In this document: positions 53,224 through 62,017 of the stretch, piece by piece
Position numbering within the stretch: the stretch's first letter is position 1
Layout of the letters: each line of letters begins with the position of its first letter
From: Streptomyces camponoticapitis
GTDB lineage: Bacteria; Actinomycetota; Actinomycetes; Streptomycetales; Streptomycetaceae
Length of the DNA stretch: 64,000 bases
Assembly (NCBI RefSeq): GCF_014646115.1
Contig: NZ_BMMV01000005.1
Span: 62,001 to 126,000 of the forward strand
Reading direction: 5' to 3'
The notes under the pieces: generated by a model
Databases searched by the model: none
What the model saw: the letters and a program-made list of their open reading frames with translations, nothing else
What the model was told of the DNA's origin: nothing
Translations under genes and position numbers: made by a program

Positions 53224-54240
53224 ATGGATTCGGACGGCTCCGGCTTCATCGAACTGGACGGCATCGAGAAGGTCTTCGACGTACGACGGAAGGCGGGCCT
53301 GCTGCGCCGCGAGCGGCATCAGGTGCGCGCGGTCGACGGCATCAGCTTCAGCGTGGCCCGCGGCGAGATGGTCGGCTACATCGGCCCCAACGGCGCGGGC
53401 AAGTCCACCACCATCAAGATGCTCACCGGCATCCTGACCCCGAGCGCGGGCCGGCTGCGGGTCGCCGGGATCGACCCGTCGCGGGAGCGTACGAGGCTGG
53501 CGCGCCGTATCGGCGTGGTGTTCGGCCAGCGCACGACCCTGTGGTGGGACCTGCCGCTGATCGACTCGTACCGGCTGGTGCACCGTATGTACCGCATCCC
53601 GGACAAGCGGTACCGGGAGAATCTGGAGCGCTGCGTCGAACTGCTCGAACTGGGCGAGCTGTTGGACGTTCCCGTACGGCAGCTCTCGCTCGGCCAGCGG
53701 ATGCGCGGCGACATCGCGGCGGCGCTGCTCCACGACCCCGAGGTGCTGTACCTCGACGAGCCGACGATCGGCCTGGACGTGATCTCCAAGGCCAGGGTCC
53801 GTGAGTTCCTGCGGGATCTGAACGCGCAGAGCCGTACGACGGTCCTGCTGACCACGCACGACCTCACGGACATCGAGCAGCTCTGCGCGCGGGTCATGGT
53901 CATCGACCACGGCCGGCTCGTGTACGACGGGGCGCTCGCCGGGCTGCACGAGGTGGGCGAGAGCGAGCGGACCCTGGTGGTCGACCTCGAACGCGAACTG
54001 CCGCCGGTCGAACTGCCGGGGGCACGGGTGGTGAAGGTGGAGGGGCCGCGGCAGTGGCTCGCCTTCCCGGCCGCGGCGTCGGCGGCGCCACTGGTGGCAC
54101 GGATCGCGGCGGAGTATCCGCTGATGGACCTGTCCGTGCGGGAACCTGACATCGAGTCGGTCATCGCGAAGATGCTCTCCCGGAGGAAGGTGCCGGATCC
54201 GGCGGTGAGCGAGGAGGTCGCTGAGCGCTCCGCGCTGTGA
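53224..54240 (+). CDS. ABC-2 exporter ATP-binding protein
   Basis: A 338-residue ATPase with Walker A GPNGAGKST, the unusual Q-loop GVVFGQRTTLWWDLPLIDSY, signature LSLGQRMRGDIAAALLHDP (LSLGQ, as in this exporter group), Walker B VLYLDEPTIGLD and the switch His in LLTTHDLTDIEQLC. The C-terminal 90 residues are an extra domain after the ATPase core. ATG 53224 has ggagaggaac upstream, 25 bp after the permease stop. Confidence 0.92.
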   Translation: MDSDGSGFIELDGIEKVFDVRRKAGLLRRERHQVRAVDGISFSVARGEMVGYIGPNGAGKSTTIKMLTGILTPSAGRLRVAGIDPSRERTRLARRIGVVFGQRTTLWWDLPLIDSYRLVHRMYRIPDKRYRENLERCVELLELGELLDVPVRQLSLGQRMRGDIAAALLHDPEVLYLDEPTIGLDVISKARVREFLRDLNAQSRTTVLLTTHDLTDIEQLCARVMVIDHGRLVYDGALAGLHEVGESERTLVVDLERELPPVELPGARVVKVEGPRQWLAFPAAASAAPLVARIAAEYPLMDLSVREPDIESVIAKMLSRRKVPDPAVSEEVAERSAL

Positions 54241-54271
54241 CGTCCGCCTCACCTATGACTAGGCTGACAAC

Positions 54272-54967
54272 ATGACGAGTGAACTTCCTGAGATGCGCGC
54301 CTCGGACTCCGAGCGCGAGCGCGTTGCCGAACTGCTGCGCGATGCCCTGTCCGAAGGGCGCATCGACATGGACGAGTTCGACACTCGCCTGGACGCGACG
54401 TACAAGGCTCGTACGCGCGGTGAACTCCAGCCGCTGGTCGCGGACTTGCCCGCGGCGGGCTCGACCGCCGACCTGTCGCCCGCCGGTAGCTCCGACACCG
54501 TCGAGGGCGCCGGCCGGTTCGCGACGTGGATCGGACGGGGACGCGCGACGTCCCGGGCCGCCCTCTCCTTCTGGGGAGGGTTCAACCGCAAGGGCACGTG
54601 GACGGTGGGCCGGCGGTTCCACGCCTTCACGATGATGGGCGGCGGCCAGATCGACCTGCGTGAGGCGCGGTTCGAGGAGCGGGAGGCGACCATCCGCTGC
54701 TTCGCGCTGATGGGCGGCATCCACGTCGTCGTCCCGCCGGACATGGACGTGACGGTGCGCGGCTTCAGTCTGATGGGCGGTTTCGGGGAGAGCGGGGAGA
54801 GCACGGAGATGAGCCCCGGATCGCCGCGGGTGATCATCACGGGGTTCGCGCTGATGGGCGGCGTGGGCGTGGAGCGCAAGATGAGATCGGTGGAGAAGCG
54901 CCGTCTCAAGGAGGAGCGCAAGAAGGCGGAGCTGGAGAAGGACAGACTCCGCAAGGAACTCGACTGA
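54272..54967 (+). CDS. DUF1707/cell-wall-stress-type protein
   Basis: A 231-residue cytoplasmic protein. The N-terminal SHOCT-like DUF1707 domain is MRASDSERERVAELLRDALSEGRIDMDEFDTRLDATYKARTRGEL. The middle-to-C-terminal part has repeated GG-rich motifs (MMGGGQIDLREARF, ALMGGIHVVVPPDMDV, LMGGFGESGES), as in LiaF-type C-terminal domains. It ends in a coiled coil (RLKEERKKAELEKDRLRKEL). It has no helix, so it is a membrane-associated or soluble protein of unknown role. Confidence 0.85.
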   Translation: MTSELPEMRASDSERERVAELLRDALSEGRIDMDEFDTRLDATYKARTRGELQPLVADLPAAGSTADLSPAGSSDTVEGAGRFATWIGRGRATSRAALSFWGGFNRKGTWTVGRRFHAFTMMGGGQIDLREARFEEREATIRCFALMGGIHVVVPPDMDVTVRGFSLMGGFGESGESTEMSPGSPRVIITGFALMGGVGVERKMRSVEKRRLKEERKKAELEKDRLRKELD

Positions 54968-55012
54968 TCCCCTTTTTGGTCCCTGTGGTGTCAGGGAGCG
55001 GCCGCCGGGCGC

Positions 55013-56347
55013 TCAGAGCCGCGCGGGCTCCCTGCCCACCAGGTCCTCGATGTCCACGAAGCGCCCCATGGCCGCGTAGCCGTGGTCGCTCGGGTGCAGA
55101 CCGTCGCCCGAGTCGTAGTCGGGCCGCAGCCGGTCGGGGGCGTACGGATCGCGCAGCAGCCGGTCGAAGTCGACGGTCCTGTCGAAGACGTCGCCCGACC
55201 TGATGGCCTCGTTGACCCGGTCGCGTACGGCTTCCAGCCGGTCGGTGTGGCGCGGGTTGCCGCCGAAGGGCGTGAGCGTCGAGCCGACGACCCGCAGGCC
55301 CCAGCCGTGCGCCTGCCGCGTGAGGGTCTTCAGACCGGCGGTGATCCGGTCCGGGTCGGTCTCGTTCGGCCGGCGGATGATGTCGTTGATGCCCAGCTCG
55401 ACGAAGACGACCTCGGCCCCCGCCTGCCCCAGGACGTCCCGCCCGAAGCGGGAGAGGGCGCTCGGCCCCTTCCCGGCGCCGAGGCTCGGGCGCAGGAGGC
55501 GGTTGCCGCTGATGCCCGCGTTGAGTACGCCCAGACCGCTGCCGCGCACCCGGTCCGCCAGCGTGTCGGTCCAGCGGTGGTCGGAGTCGTACGAGGAGCC
55601 GATGCCGTCCGTGATCGAGTCACCGATCACGACGACCGAGCCGCGCGCCCGCCGGTTGAGCACGTCGACGGCGGTGAGGTAGCGCCAGACCGGGGCGCGC
55701 CCGGTGTACGCGGCGCCGCTGAGGTCCCGCGTACGGTCGCCGACGGCCGTGTACGAGGTCCGCAGGGCACGCGGGTGGTAGGTGACGGGGCCGCCGGGCG
55801 CGGGCGTGTAGACCGTCACCAGGAGGTCGGTGTCGGGAGCCACCCGCAGCCGTACGGGATCGCTGACGACGCGTCCGCCCGGCGGGACGACGACGGACCT
55901 CTTCTTGCCGAAGGTGACGAGGCGCATGGTGCCGGGCGCGGCGCTCGGGTGTTCCTGCCGGCCGTCGTCCGCGACGGCGACCGAGGCGTGGCCGATGAGC
56001 AGGGCCTCACGGCTGAAGAGGTTGGAGAGCGTGATGCGGGCGGCCGTGCCGCCGATGCTGGTGTGGACGACGTTACGGATGGAACGCCCCACGTGGCCGT
56101 GCGGTACGCCGGGCTCGACCCCCGCCGGCGCGGCGGCCCAGGTCCCGGTCCAGGCGTCGGCGGACGCGGGCGCCGCGGGCGCGCGGGCGCCCGCCCCACG
56201 TCCGGACGCCGCGGCCAGGTCACCGCGGCCCTCGTCGGAGCCCTCGTCTCCGCCCAGTGCGCCGACCCCGGCGAATATCGTGGCGCACACCAGTGCCACG
56301 ACCGTCATAAGGCCCGCGAGCAGGACGAATGCCCGTTGTCTGTTCAT
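55013..56347 (-). CDS. Secreted SGNH/GDSL hydrolase
   Basis: A 444-residue exported esterase/lipase-like hydrolase. A signal anchor (RAFVLLAGLMTVVALVCATIFAGVGAL) precedes a 100-residue beta-rich domain and then the SGNH fold: GDSITDG (Ser), NAGISGNRL (Gly), VELGINDI (Asn) and DGLHPSDHGY (Asp-His). ATG 56347 has a ggag...ggggg region upstream; longer frames exist but lack it. Acts outside the cell on an ester-linked substrate that cannot be named. Confidence 0.9.
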   Translation of the reverse strand: MNRQRAFVLLAGLMTVVALVCATIFAGVGALGGDEGSDEGRGDLAAASGRGAGARAPAAPASADAWTGTWAAAPAGVEPGVPHGHVGRSIRNVVHTSIGGTAARITLSNLFSREALLIGHASVAVADDGRQEHPSAAPGTMRLVTFGKKRSVVVPPGGRVVSDPVRLRVAPDTDLLVTVYTPAPGGPVTYHPRALRTSYTAVGDRTRDLSGAAYTGRAPVWRYLTAVDVLNRRARGSVVVIGDSITDGIGSSYDSDHRWTDTLADRVRGSGLGVLNAGISGNRLLRPSLGAGKGPSALSRFGRDVLGQAGAEVVFVELGINDIIRRPNETDPDRITAGLKTLTRQAHGWGLRVVGSTLTPFGGNPRHTDRLEAVRDRVNEAIRSGDVFDRTVDFDRLLRDPYAPDRLRPDYDSGDGLHPSDHGYAAMGRFVDIEDLVGREPARL

Positions 56348-56534
56348 GTCCCCCGTGACTCCCTCACCTACGTACAAAGGACATCATCCGGCATGGCGCG
56401 GGAACTCGGGATGCGCCCCGGGAGTACCAGAGGTAGGGACAATGCGTACAGATGGGTGAGGGGTCCGTCTGGCGGGCCGGTTCTGGGTACGGGACGGTAG
56501 GTCTCGGCGGTACGTACGCGGATGGGTGGAGTGA

Positions 56535-58076
56535 ATGGAACGACGCGATCCGGCTGATCCGGACAGTACGACGGGGTCCGGGGCCGGCGACGGGGCGACG
56601 GGCGCGGGTCCGGTGCGCGGGGAGCCCGGGACGCCCGTGGCCGGTCCGGCGGGCGGGTCGGCGGGCGGGTCGGCGGCAGCCATCACGGCCGGTCCGGAGG
56701 GCTCGGGCGGGGGCATGGCCGCCGGGGCTGGGGCGAGTGTGGACGCGGGGGCGGGTTCCTCCGCCCTGGGCGCCGGCCCCGGCTCGGGCCCCGGCAAGCG
56801 CTCGCCGTTCTCCCCGCTCGGCTTCACCGCCGCCGACGAGGAGAAGCGGCGCGGCGTCCGCCGTATGAAGGCCACCGCGACCAGCCTGCTGCTCTTCGTC
56901 GCGGTCATCTACGTCCTCGCCACCTGGGCGGGGAATTCGGGCGTCACGGGCTGGCCCGGTTATGTAGCGGCGGCGGCCGAGGCCGGCATGGTGGGCGCGC
57001 TCGCGGACTGGTTCGCCGTCACGGCCCTTTTCCGCCACCCGCTCGGCCTGCCGATCCCGCACACCGCGATCATCCCGAACAAGAAGGACCAACTCGGCGC
57101 CTCGCTCGGCTCGTTCGTGGGGGAGAACTTCCTCTCCGGCGACGTCGTACGGACCCGGCTGCGCGGACTCGGCCTCGGCGGCAGGCTCGGCGCCTGGCTG
57201 GCCGAGCCCGCCCATGCCGACCGCGTCACCGCCGAGCTGGCCACGGCCCTGCGCGGCGCGCTGACCGTCCTGCGGGACGGCGACGTCCAGGCGGTCGTGG
57301 GCGAGGCGATTACCCGCCGCGCGGACGCCGCGGAGATCGCCCCCGGCATAGGGAAGACGCTGGAACGTGTGGTCGAGGACGGCGCCCACCACCGCGCCGT
57401 CGACCTGATCTGTGTCCGCGCGCACGACTGGCTGGTCGAGCACGGCGATTCGGTGATGGACGCGGTGCAGGGCGGCGCGCCCGGCTGGACGCCGCGCTTC
57501 GTCGACCGCAGGATCGGCGACCGCGTCTACAAGGAACTGCTGCGCTTCGTCACGGAGATGCGTGACATGCCGAGCCACCCGGCGCGCGGCGCGATCGACC
57601 GCTTCCTCAAGGACTTCGCCTCCGACCTCCAGTCGGACACCGAGACGCGGGCACGCGTCGAGCGCCTCAAGTCGGAGCTGCTGGCCCGCCCGGAGGTGCA
57701 GGACATCATCGCGTCGGCGTGGTCCTCCGTACGCGCGATGATCATCGCCGCCGCCGAGGACGACCGCAGCGAACTGCGCCTGCGCGCCCGCGCCTCCCTC
57801 CTCTCGCTCGGCGCCCGCCTGGCGACGGACGAGAGGCTCCAGCGGAAGCTGGAGGGCTGGGTGGAGGACGCGGCGGACTACGTCGTGACGACGTACCGGG
57901 GCGAGATCACCTCACTGATCTCCGACACGGTCGCGAGCTGGGACGGCAAGCACACGTCGAAGAAGATCGAGGCGCACATCGGCCGTGACCTGCAGTTCAT
58001 CCGCATCAACGGCACGGTGGTGGGTGCGCTGGCGGGCCTGCTGATCTACACGATCTCGCACGCGCTGGGCGGCTAG
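56535..58076 (+). CDS. DUF445 (YjiN-like) membrane protein
   Basis: A 513-residue protein. About 115 low-complexity Gly/Ala/Pro/Ser residues come first. The DUF445 region then starts RRMKATATSLLLFVAVIYVLATW and continues with AAAAEAGMVGALADWFAVTALFRHPLGLPIPHTAIIPNKKDQLGASLGSFVGENFLS. A helical cytoplasmic or periplasmic domain and a final TM helix (INGTVVGALAGLLIYTISHALGG) follow. Function unknown in any organism I know. The stop TAG is in the CTAG of repeat D. Confidence 0.88.
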   Translation: MERRDPADPDSTTGSGAGDGATGAGPVRGEPGTPVAGPAGGSAGGSAAAITAGPEGSGGGMAAGAGASVDAGAGSSALGAGPGSGPGKRSPFSPLGFTAADEEKRRGVRRMKATATSLLLFVAVIYVLATWAGNSGVTGWPGYVAAAAEAGMVGALADWFAVTALFRHPLGLPIPHTAIIPNKKDQLGASLGSFVGENFLSGDVVRTRLRGLGLGGRLGAWLAEPAHADRVTAELATALRGALTVLRDGDVQAVVGEAITRRADAAEIAPGIGKTLERVVEDGAHHRAVDLICVRAHDWLVEHGDSVMDAVQGGAPGWTPRFVDRRIGDRVYKELLRFVTEMRDMPSHPARGAIDRFLKDFASDLQSDTETRARVERLKSELLARPEVQDIIASAWSSVRAMIIAAAEDDRSELRLRARASLLSLGARLATDERLQRKLEGWVEDAADYVVTTYRGEITSLISDTVASWDGKHTSKKIEAHIGRDLQFIRINGTVVGALAGLLIYTISHALGG

Positions 58077-58140
58077 GCCGTGTCTTCGAAGTCCCGTCTG
58101 GCCCGCGGGCGGACGGCGCTACTTTGAAGACACGACCTAG
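58073..58140. repeat. Short CTAG-type palindromic repeat, copy D
   Basis: 68 bp with CTAG at both ends. Left CTAGGCCGTGTCTTCGAAGT and right ACTTTGAAGACACGACCTAG form the terminal repeats, with cccgcgggcggacggcgct between. It has tcttcgaa where A, B and C have tccgcgaa or tccgcaaa. The left CTAG contains the stop codon of the DUF445 gene. Confidence 0.8.
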
Positions 58141-58286
58141 GGTCCTAAGGTCCGGGGAAGGCCGCCGGGTCGCGCGGGCGGGGGCGCGCGGGCGGGGGCG
58201 CGCGGATTCCGCCCCGACCGATGAGTTTCGCCGCGCTGCCCGGTCAGACAGATACAACACCGCACCACACACCCAGGAGACCTTCG

Positions 58287-58859
58287 ATGCGCACACTGAT
58301 CACCACCGCCTTCGTCTCGCTCGACGGCGTCGTGGAGGCCCCGGGCGGCGAGCCGGGCTACCGGAACTCGGGCTGGACCTTCAAGGACGTGGAGTTCCTC
58401 CCCGAGGCATACGAGATCAAGGGCCGCGAGCAGCAGGAAGCCGGGGCCATGCTGCTGGGCAGAACCAGTTACGAGGCGTTCAGCCCGGTCTGGCCCGGCA
58501 TGGAGGAGTTCGCCGAGTACAAGGTGATGCCGAAGTACGTGGTCTCCTCCACCCTCACCGACGACAAGCTCGTCCCGGACTGGGGCCCGACGGCGATTCT
58601 GCGGTCGCTGGACGAGGTCGCCGAGCTGAAGAAGACCGAGGGCGGCCCGATCATCGTCCACGGCAGTGCCACCCTGAACCGGAACCTCTCGGACGCCGGC
58701 CTGATCGACCGGTACCACCTGCTGGTCTTCCCGCTCCTTCTCGGCGCGGGCAAGCGGCTGTTCAGCGACACGGACAAGGACGCGCAGAAGCTGCGGCTGG
58801 TCGAGCACGAGACGTACGCCAACGGTCTGCAGAAGAACGTCTTCGACGTCGTCCACTGA
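58287..58859 (+). CDS. RibD C-terminal/dihydrofolate-reductase-like protein
   Basis: A 190-residue Rossmann-like protein of the RibD-C family: MRTLITTAFVSLDGVVEAPGGE, MLLGRTSYEAFSPVWP, YVVSSTLTD and IIVHGSATLNRNL with GLIDRYHLLVFPLLLGAGKRLF. It probably binds NAD(P)H; the substrate is unknown and need not be folate. ATG 58287 has aggaga upstream. Confidence 0.9.
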   Translation: MRTLITTAFVSLDGVVEAPGGEPGYRNSGWTFKDVEFLPEAYEIKGREQQEAGAMLLGRTSYEAFSPVWPGMEEFAEYKVMPKYVVSSTLTDDKLVPDWGPTAILRSLDEVAELKKTEGGPIIVHGSATLNRNLSDAGLIDRYHLLVFPLLLGAGKRLFSDTDKDAQKLRLVEHETYANGLQKNVFDVVH

Positions 58860-58880
58860 CGACGGCCCCAGCTGTCCCAG

Positions 58881-58921
58881 GCTGGGTGTGCGCACCGGAC
58901 CGCCCGGTACACACACCCAGC
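58881..58921 (+). terminator. Hairpin after the RibD-like gene
   Basis: A 10-bp stem (gctgggtgtg 58881-58890 with cacacccagc 58912-58921), with inner pairing accgg/ccggt. Confidence 0.6.
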
Positions 58922-58997
58922 AACCAAGGGGGAGTGCTCTCAAGTACGTATCCCAGTAGGAAGGCGTTCAGCGCCGTCCGGAGAAAGGGCGAACGGT

Positions 58998-59816
58998 ATG
59001 CCAGGTCGTACGACGCTCACGACGGACGACGGCGTACGGCTGGCCTGTACGGAGTACGCCCCCTCAGAGGAGGGGGACGCCGTCCCCGTCCTGCTGCTGC
59101 ACGGCCTCGCGGGCCATACGGCGGAGTGGGACGTACTGGCGGGGCTGCTCGGCCCCGGCCACCGCCCGGTCGGCTACGACGCGCGCGGCCACGGCATGAG
59201 CGACCGTCTTCCCAAGGACGTCTCGCGCGCGGCGCACGTACGCGACGTCGTAGCCGTCATCGAGCAACTGGCCCTGCCCAGGCCCGTTCTGGTCGGCCAG
59301 TCCCTCGGCGGTCTCACGGCCCTGCTGACCGCCGCCGCGCACCCCGAGCTCGTCCGCGCCCTGGTGCTGGTGGAGGCCGGCCCGAGGGGCCCGGCTCCCG
59401 AACTGCCGGGCAAGATCGGGACCTGGCTGGACTCCTGGCCGGTCCCGTTCGAGTCGCCCGACGCGGCGGCGCGCTTCTTCGGCGGCGGCCCGGCGGGCCG
59501 GGCCTGGGCGGCGGGCCTGGACGTACGCCCCGACGGTCTGTATCCGCGCGTGGACCGGGACGTGATGGTGGACTGCGTGGCGGAGAGCGCGGTCCGCTCG
59601 TTCTGGCGGGAATGGGACCAGGTGCGCTGCCCCACCCTGGTGGTGCGCGGCGATTCGGGCGCCATGCCGGCGTCGGAGGCCGAGGAGATGCGCGCACGCC
59701 ACCCGGCGGGTACACGGGTCGAGGTCGTACCGGGAGCGGGCCACGACGTACACCTGGACAGACCGGCGGAACTGCACGCACTGATCGAACGATTCCTGCG
59801 CCTGCCGCCCGCCTAG
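58998..59816 (+). CDS. Alpha/beta hydrolase
   Basis: A 272-residue hydrolase of the alpha/beta fold. Oxyanion motif LLLHGLAGHTAEWD, DARGHGMSDR, nucleophile elbow GQSLGG (Ser about 96), acidic LVVRGDSG and the catalytic His in GAGHDVHLDRP. Broad esterase or C-C hydrolase class; substrate not determined. ATG 58998 has ggagaaaggg upstream. Confidence 0.92.
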   Translation: MPGRTTLTTDDGVRLACTEYAPSEEGDAVPVLLLHGLAGHTAEWDVLAGLLGPGHRPVGYDARGHGMSDRLPKDVSRAAHVRDVVAVIEQLALPRPVLVGQSLGGLTALLTAAAHPELVRALVLVEAGPRGPAPELPGKIGTWLDSWPVPFESPDAAARFFGGGPAGRAWAAGLDVRPDGLYPRVDRDVMVDCVAESAVRSFWREWDQVRCPTLVVRGDSGAMPASEAEEMRARHPAGTRVEVVPGAGHDVHLDRPAELHALIERFLRLPPA

Positions 59817-59947
59817 GACTCGCTGCCCTCCGGGCTGTCCAGCCCCTGCTCGTACGCGTACGTGCCCAACTCCCCTGCTTCTGCTTCACTGCCCGAGCTC
59901 GGGAAACACTGGTGCGCACGAGGCGCTGCTGGCGGGACAATCTCCGC

Positions 59948-60682
59948 ATGGTCACAGATATGGAGATCGCAGAGTTCAACAGGCTGGCGGTGCCGGGGCT
60001 GGAAGCTCTGACCAAGCTGCTGGCCGACGGCGCTGCCGACCACGCTCCCGCCCCCGAGAACTGCCGCCCCTTTCTGGTCGGCTGGGGGTTGGTGGCCGCC
60101 CTGGGCCGGCAGGCCGCCGCCGTGGTCGCTCTGCACAGCGAGGGACTTGGCCACGAAGCCGCGCCCAACCGACGCCTGATGGTCGAGTACGTCGCTCACC
60201 TCCAATGGCTCGTCCGGGATGGTGAGGACGCCGTCGACTCCATGAACAGGGCGCACCAGTTCAAGCACACCGGTCTCCGTAGGACGGCCGACGATCACGG
60301 GTACCAGTACGACACAGAGGCCGCCGACGCCGTACGCGACGCGGTGATCCCGAGCAACCCGGCCAATCAGTACTCGCAGATGAACGCTCTCGCCAAGAGT
60401 CTTGGCGGCGGGCTTTTCGAGTCGTACATCGGGGAAACCCAGCTCTCGCACGCCACCCTCACGGCCGCCAAATGCTTCTACCGGGAGTCGGACGAAGCCA
60501 TTGAGCTGTCCCTCATTCCGGCATACGGCATCACGGGCGATCCGATGGAGGCGTCGCCGTTCATGGCTTTCTACCTCCTCTTCTTCGGCATGATCGCGTT
60601 CAACAACCTGATGATCGACTCGCCGTGGACTGACGGCCTGAAGGTCATCGGTGAAGCGGCCGGTCTCCCCGGAGCGATCTGA
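59948..60682 (+). CDS. DUF5677-like hypothetical protein
   Basis: A 244-residue helical protein: MEIAEFNRLAVPGLEALTKLLADGA near the start, then RLMVEYVAHLQWLVRDGEDAVDSMNRAHQFKHTG and SPFMAFYLLFFGMIAFNNLMI. This resembles the DUF5677 pattern (an EhxxhhxWhh helix followed by His-rich helices), but I am not certain. Codon bias is weaker than in the core genes, suggesting acquisition. ATG 59948 is used; an in-frame ATG at 59960 is also possible. The role is unknown; DUF5677 proteins often occur in accessory regions. Confidence 0.65.
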   Translation: MVTDMEIAEFNRLAVPGLEALTKLLADGAADHAPAPENCRPFLVGWGLVAALGRQAAAVVALHSEGLGHEAAPNRRLMVEYVAHLQWLVRDGEDAVDSMNRAHQFKHTGLRRTADDHGYQYDTEAADAVRDAVIPSNPANQYSQMNALAKSLGGGLFESYIGETQLSHATLTAAKCFYRESDEAIELSLIPAYGITGDPMEASPFMAFYLLFFGMIAFNNLMIDSPWTDGLKVIGEAAGLPGAI

Positions 60683-60987
60683 CGCGCTCGACGCGTTTCC
60701 GCAGCCGGCCACGGCTTCCATCACACGATGCGCGGAGAGCCGTCCGTCCCACGTCCACTCTCGGGGTTCGACCGGCAATTACCCGAGTTCGCGTTCGTGT
60801 TGGAGCGCCTGCGCCTGAGCGAAGCTCCGTCTGGAACGGCTGGCGACGGACCTGGATGACCACTTCACGTACGAGAGGAGCATCTGCTCCCGGTGCTGAA
60901 CTGGCACTGAACGCAGCTCACACCACACAAGACAACAAGATTTCGCGATTTCAGCTACGCAGAGTCACGGGCGGGCAGAACTCGTCC
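60683..60987. other. Intergenic region with only decayed coding sequence
   Basis: 305 bp with no intact gene. Besides the possible hemerythrin remnant, an AT-richer stretch (acaagacaacaagatttcgcgatttcag, in part 60930-60957) may carry the promoter of the gene at 60988. Confidence 0.4.
60728..60910 (+). pseudogene. Possible remnant of a hemerythrin-like domain gene, frameshifted
   Basis: The part read in one frame as KLRLERLATDLDDHFTYE becomes, after a one-base frame change at about 60875, EEHLLPVLNWH and a stop at 60908-60910. The composite DLDDHFTYE-EEHLLPVLN resembles the C-terminal helix of hemerythrin/DinB-like cation-binding domains (HFxxEExxLxPxL). Upstream, ERLRLSEA-type sequence from about 60805 may belong to the same decayed gene. 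No ribosome binding site or intact start. Confidence 0.35.
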
Positions 60988-61968
60988 ATGCCGACACCCA
61001 CGACAGCGAACACCGCGGCGATCGACCGCCTGGCCCGCACCCAGCTGCGGCTGGCGACCTCCGGCCAACTGCGCGCCACCGGCCTGGCCACCAGCACGAC
61101 AGCACGCCGCTGCGCACCGGGCGGCCCCTGGCAACGGCTGCTGCCGGGGGTCGTCCTGATACAGACAGGCAAGCCGGACAGCTGGCAACAACTACTGGCG
61201 GCGGTCCTGTTCGCGGCCAGAGGCGCCTCCGCGATGTCGGGCCACACCGCCGTACTCACGGGCGAGGCGGTCCTCGCCATCTACGGCGTACGCGGCGCCC
61301 GCACCGACCGTGCCGACGTCCTGGTCGGCCCGGGCCGCCGGCTCCGCGACCGCTCGTACGTCCGTCTCCACCCCACCCGCCGCTGGCCACCGACCCTGCG
61401 CGGCGAGGGCATCCCCTGTGTCCGCGCGGTCCGAGCCGCCTCCGACTTCGCCGCCCACGAGCCCTCACCCGACCGGGTCCGCGCACTCCTGGTGAGCACG
61501 GTCCAGCGGGGCCGCTGCCACCCGGACGACCTCCTCGCCGAACTCCACGCGTCCCACGCCCTGCGCAACCCCGCGGTCCGCGCGGTGCTGGACGACCTCC
61601 GCGTCGGCATCCGCTCCATCGCGGAGGGCGAAACCCGCGACGCGCTGCTCCGCGCCGACATCCCCGACCCCCTCTGGAACCCCACGCTCCACACCCCGTC
61701 GGGCACCTTCCTGGCCCGCCCGGACGCCTACTGGCCCTACGAGGGCGTCGCGCTGGAGGTCGACTCGGCGGAGTACCACCTGGGCATCACGGAGTACCGC
61801 GCCACCCTCCGCCGCCGCCTGCTCCTGGAATCCCACGGCGTGGGAGTGCTGAGCGTGACGCCCACCCTGGTCCGCGACCACCCGGAGGAACTGACCAGAG
61901 CGGTCCTCACCAAACTCCACCTCGCCACCACCCGCACCACCCGTCCCCGGGTGGTCCTCCGGGCGTGA
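60988..61968 (+). CDS. AbiEi-like/DUF559-type protein, possible endonuclease
   Basis: A 326-residue protein. The N-terminal part (IDRLARTQLRLATSGQLRATGLATSTTARRCAPGGPWQRLLPGVVL) is a winged-HTH arrangement like that of AbiEi-type antitoxins. The C-terminal part, around PDAYWPYEGVALEVDSAEYHLG and RRRLLLESHGVGVLSVTP, matches the DUF559/Vsr-like PD-(D/E)xK fold (D near 254, ExDS near 264). No AbiEii toxin gene is adjacent. I use ATG 60988; frames from 60856 lack support. Nuclease activity is inferred, not shown. Confidence 0.65.
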   Translation: MPTPTTANTAAIDRLARTQLRLATSGQLRATGLATSTTARRCAPGGPWQRLLPGVVLIQTGKPDSWQQLLAAVLFAARGASAMSGHTAVLTGEAVLAIYGVRGARTDRADVLVGPGRRLRDRSYVRLHPTRRWPPTLRGEGIPCVRAVRAASDFAAHEPSPDRVRALLVSTVQRGRCHPDDLLAELHASHALRNPAVRAVLDDLRVGIRSIAEGETRDALLRADIPDPLWNPTLHTPSGTFLARPDAYWPYEGVALEVDSAEYHLGITEYRATLRRRLLLESHGVGVLSVTPTLVRDHPEELTRAVLTKLHLATTRTTRPRVVLRA

Positions 61969-62017
61969 AAGGCCGTCACGGATAAGCTCACCCGGATCGA
62001 GCCCGAGGGGGGCCCAC

